DNA from: Latrodectus hesperus
Lineage: Eukaryota > Arthropoda > Arachnida > Araneae > Theridiidae
Direction of reading: 5' to 3'
NCBI GenBank assembly: GCA_037975125.1
Contig: CM075857.1
Coordinates: 87,280,699 to 87,344,698 of the forward strand
DNA length: 64,000 nt
The notes under the pieces are model-generated. The model saw only the letters and a list, made by a program, of their open reading frames with translations, was not told the origin of the DNA and searched no databases. Made by a program: the position numbers and the translations under genes. Within the stretch, counting starts at the first letter, position 1; each line of letters opens with the position of its first letter. Positions 61,791 through 64,000 of this stretch are shown here, piece after piece.

Positions 61791-64000
61791 TTCTTTTTAA
61801 ACTCTTTTTTATAATCATATCAAAATTTAATCTGAGAAATATTATGATCAAAAATGTATTCGTAACTCAAATTTGATTGCTGTTATAGAAAATTTTTTGT
61901 GACATTTAATCTCATATATTTGTTTGAATATCATACATAATATTTCCTACTTGTGATTAAATTACAAAATAGTAAATTCGAAATCAACAAAAAGTGGTTT
62001 TCGATTAGGATATCATATCATAAAATACATTACCAGAAAACGATTACTTCTGAATTAAAAATGTAAAACTATGTATTTTATTTAATATTTCATTGTTAAA
62101 TATTGATTTAAAATTTAATTACCAAGTTCAGCTAATTTAGCCTAACATGAAATTAGCTTAAACTCTCATTTTGGAAATTATAGCGTAAATAGGCAGCTAA
62201 TTTTTTTCGTAAAAGAGAATTTTGAAGTTAAATGAATTTCCATTATCAAGAATTTTATTTTATTATTTTAATACGATAAATACTTTGTAAATAAATATAA
62301 TGATTCAGGAAAGAGAAACTATTAATTTATTTTTAAAAAAATTTCTCAGTTTGTACTTTATATTTTAAAATTATTTTGTACAATATTTTCTATTAATTAA
62401 CTAAATATAGAGACTTTATTTTTTGTTAAAAAAGTAACACTAAGAATTATAAAATTTTGTGAGCAGTATCGATCGTTAAGTATGTCAGTAAAGCAATATA
62501 TTTTTTCTCTTTAAATCGAATTGTTTTATCCAACATTTGTTTTAGAACCAATTTGTTATATAATTTAAAGAAAGTTCATTGATACAAAAAGTGGAAAAGT
62601 TTTCTAGAAAAATACTAAAATTTTCCTCCAATTTTATCAATTATTCTACGATGGAGTTTCTAAGTTTCCACAATTATCATAGATAAAGTTTCTCAGATTA
62701 TTTGAATAATTTAGATTTTATTACTTTAATTTATCTTTTATTCATTAATTTTAACATCAGTTTGAGCATTTATTTTTTACTATTTATCAAATTACTTCTT
62801 GGCTTAATTATGTGTTTGTGAATTAATTAGAATTTCTTTCACTTTTAATTAACAAACTTATTTTAATTAATTGTTAGTAATTTAAAAATGTTTTGATTTT
62901 TATCGATAACAAAATGAAAACATTCGTCGTTTTTCAGAACTTTGACAAAATACCAATTTGTTGAAAGGTTAAGAATGTAATAAAAGTATAATTTGTTTCA
63001 CAAAAGTTGCTTCTAATGAAATAATGATTAAGATGATAATAAATTGAACTTATAATACTTATGAAATAAAAATGAATACAAGATTTTCATCTCTAAATAA
63101 TATTCGTATTCTTTTTTTTAGAATTAGAATGAAACTAATATATACTTCAGAATTATTTACATTAAACAGAGATACAGAAACAAATTAAATAGTTTCTCCC
63201 AAATTTCTTTTGATTGCAATGAAAAATCAAGATTCCTGTTCTATATGGAGAAATTTCAATAAAAGTTTTCAATGTCAAAAAATTATAATTTTTGATGTAA
63301 AACATCTGGCTGTTATAAAAGATTAAAGTATTGTGTTCCATTATCATATTGAAATGTAAAAAGATTTTAACAAGGGTTTTAAGGATTTACATTTTAAAAT
63401 CAAATGAATGAATAAATAATAATATATAAAAGTATAAATATTGCCAAAATGTTTGAGAAATAAATTACAATCAACTATTAATAGTTCCATTTAAAGAAAC
63501 ATTTAATAAATTATTAATTATTTTTATTTTAAAAAATATTTTTAAAAATGGTTTATATTTTTAAGTTATTGTCTTTTAGTGAAAATGAAGTGTCATTTAA
63601 GTGGATTGTCAGATGTTTCAGCTATTTTAAAATATATTTTAAGTGATTCTTAAGATAGTTTAAAGTAATAAAATTAGAAAAATTTTAACAAAATTTTAAT
63701 TTTTTTACACTGACCATTGAGAGATAAATCTCCGTATTTAATTGCTAGAAAAAGAAATGGAAACAATATTTAATGAAGATTATATTAAATATTTTTTTTA
63801 TCGAAAACAAGAAATAAATTAACAGGATAATGAAAAAAATTTTTTGACAAAGAAATGAAAAAATAATTATTTGCTGCATTAAATAAACAGAATTAGAATA
63901 TTTTATAGATTAATACCATTACTTTAATTAGTTAATTATATTTTGAAAATAACGATGAAAAAAGTTTTAATGCATGTTATGAAAAGTTAATTAATTTAAA
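61783..64000. other. AT-rich stretch to the end of the window
   Basis: No gene, RNA gene or repeat recognised. The open frame at 63162-63347 (-) has no domain. Confidence 0.45.

Overview
This is a eukaryotic window, about 70% A+T, with one recognisable protein-coding gene and a very large, repeat-rich non-coding remainder. Spliced GT-AG introns, tRNA-derived SINEs, Ty3/gypsy, Tc1/mariner and hAT remnants, long (TA)n microsatellites, and a non-muscle myosin light chain closest to the insect type point to an arthropod. An arachnid, such as a spider, is my best guess; that is an inference from base composition and repeat content, not proof.

Region 1-5.3 kb holds a complete non-muscle myosin regulatory light chain gene (spaghetti-squash type) on the + strand. 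It has three coding exons, encodes 174 residues, and has a probable untranslated first exon with an SRF-type CArG box upstream. A decayed Ty3/gypsy RNase H fragment lies 5' of it on the - strand.

Region 5.3-20.8 kb is AT-rich intergenic DNA with transposon debris. It contains a 0.55 kb terminal-inverted-repeat element (9.4-10.0 kb), a mariner transposase split by a 4.4 kb hAT element that itself carries a SINE (12.8-18.0 kb), an internally deleted 534 bp hAT element with an 8 bp target duplication (18.8-19.3 kb), and two tRNA-derived SINEs (19.5 and 20.5 kb).

Region 20.9-44.8 kb is mostly featureless AT-rich DNA. It is broken by islands of more balanced composition (20.9, 33.1, 36.2 and 42.4 kb), a Tc1 element at 30.5 kb, further SINEs, a 205 bp tandem array (35.5-36.3 kb), a five-copy 142 bp array that looks derived from 5S rRNA (37.1-37.8 kb), a 44 bp array (40.1 kb) and a (TA)n tract beside a SINE (43.2 kb).

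Region 44.8-64 kb has two abutting tandem arrays (154 bp and 90 bp units, 45.7-47.2 kb), more composition islands (47.8, 50.3, 51.8, 54.3 and 58.0 kb), one of which carries an RFX X-box-like site and an inverted CCAAT box, a decayed hAT element (about 55.3-57.0 kb), a SINE at 61.1 kb and AT-rich filler. I found no second intact gene. The islands may be regulatory elements or unrecognised exons of a neighbouring gene. Nothing suggests that the window's genes form a pathway: the myosin light chain stands alone and the rest is repeat biology plus possible cis-regulation.
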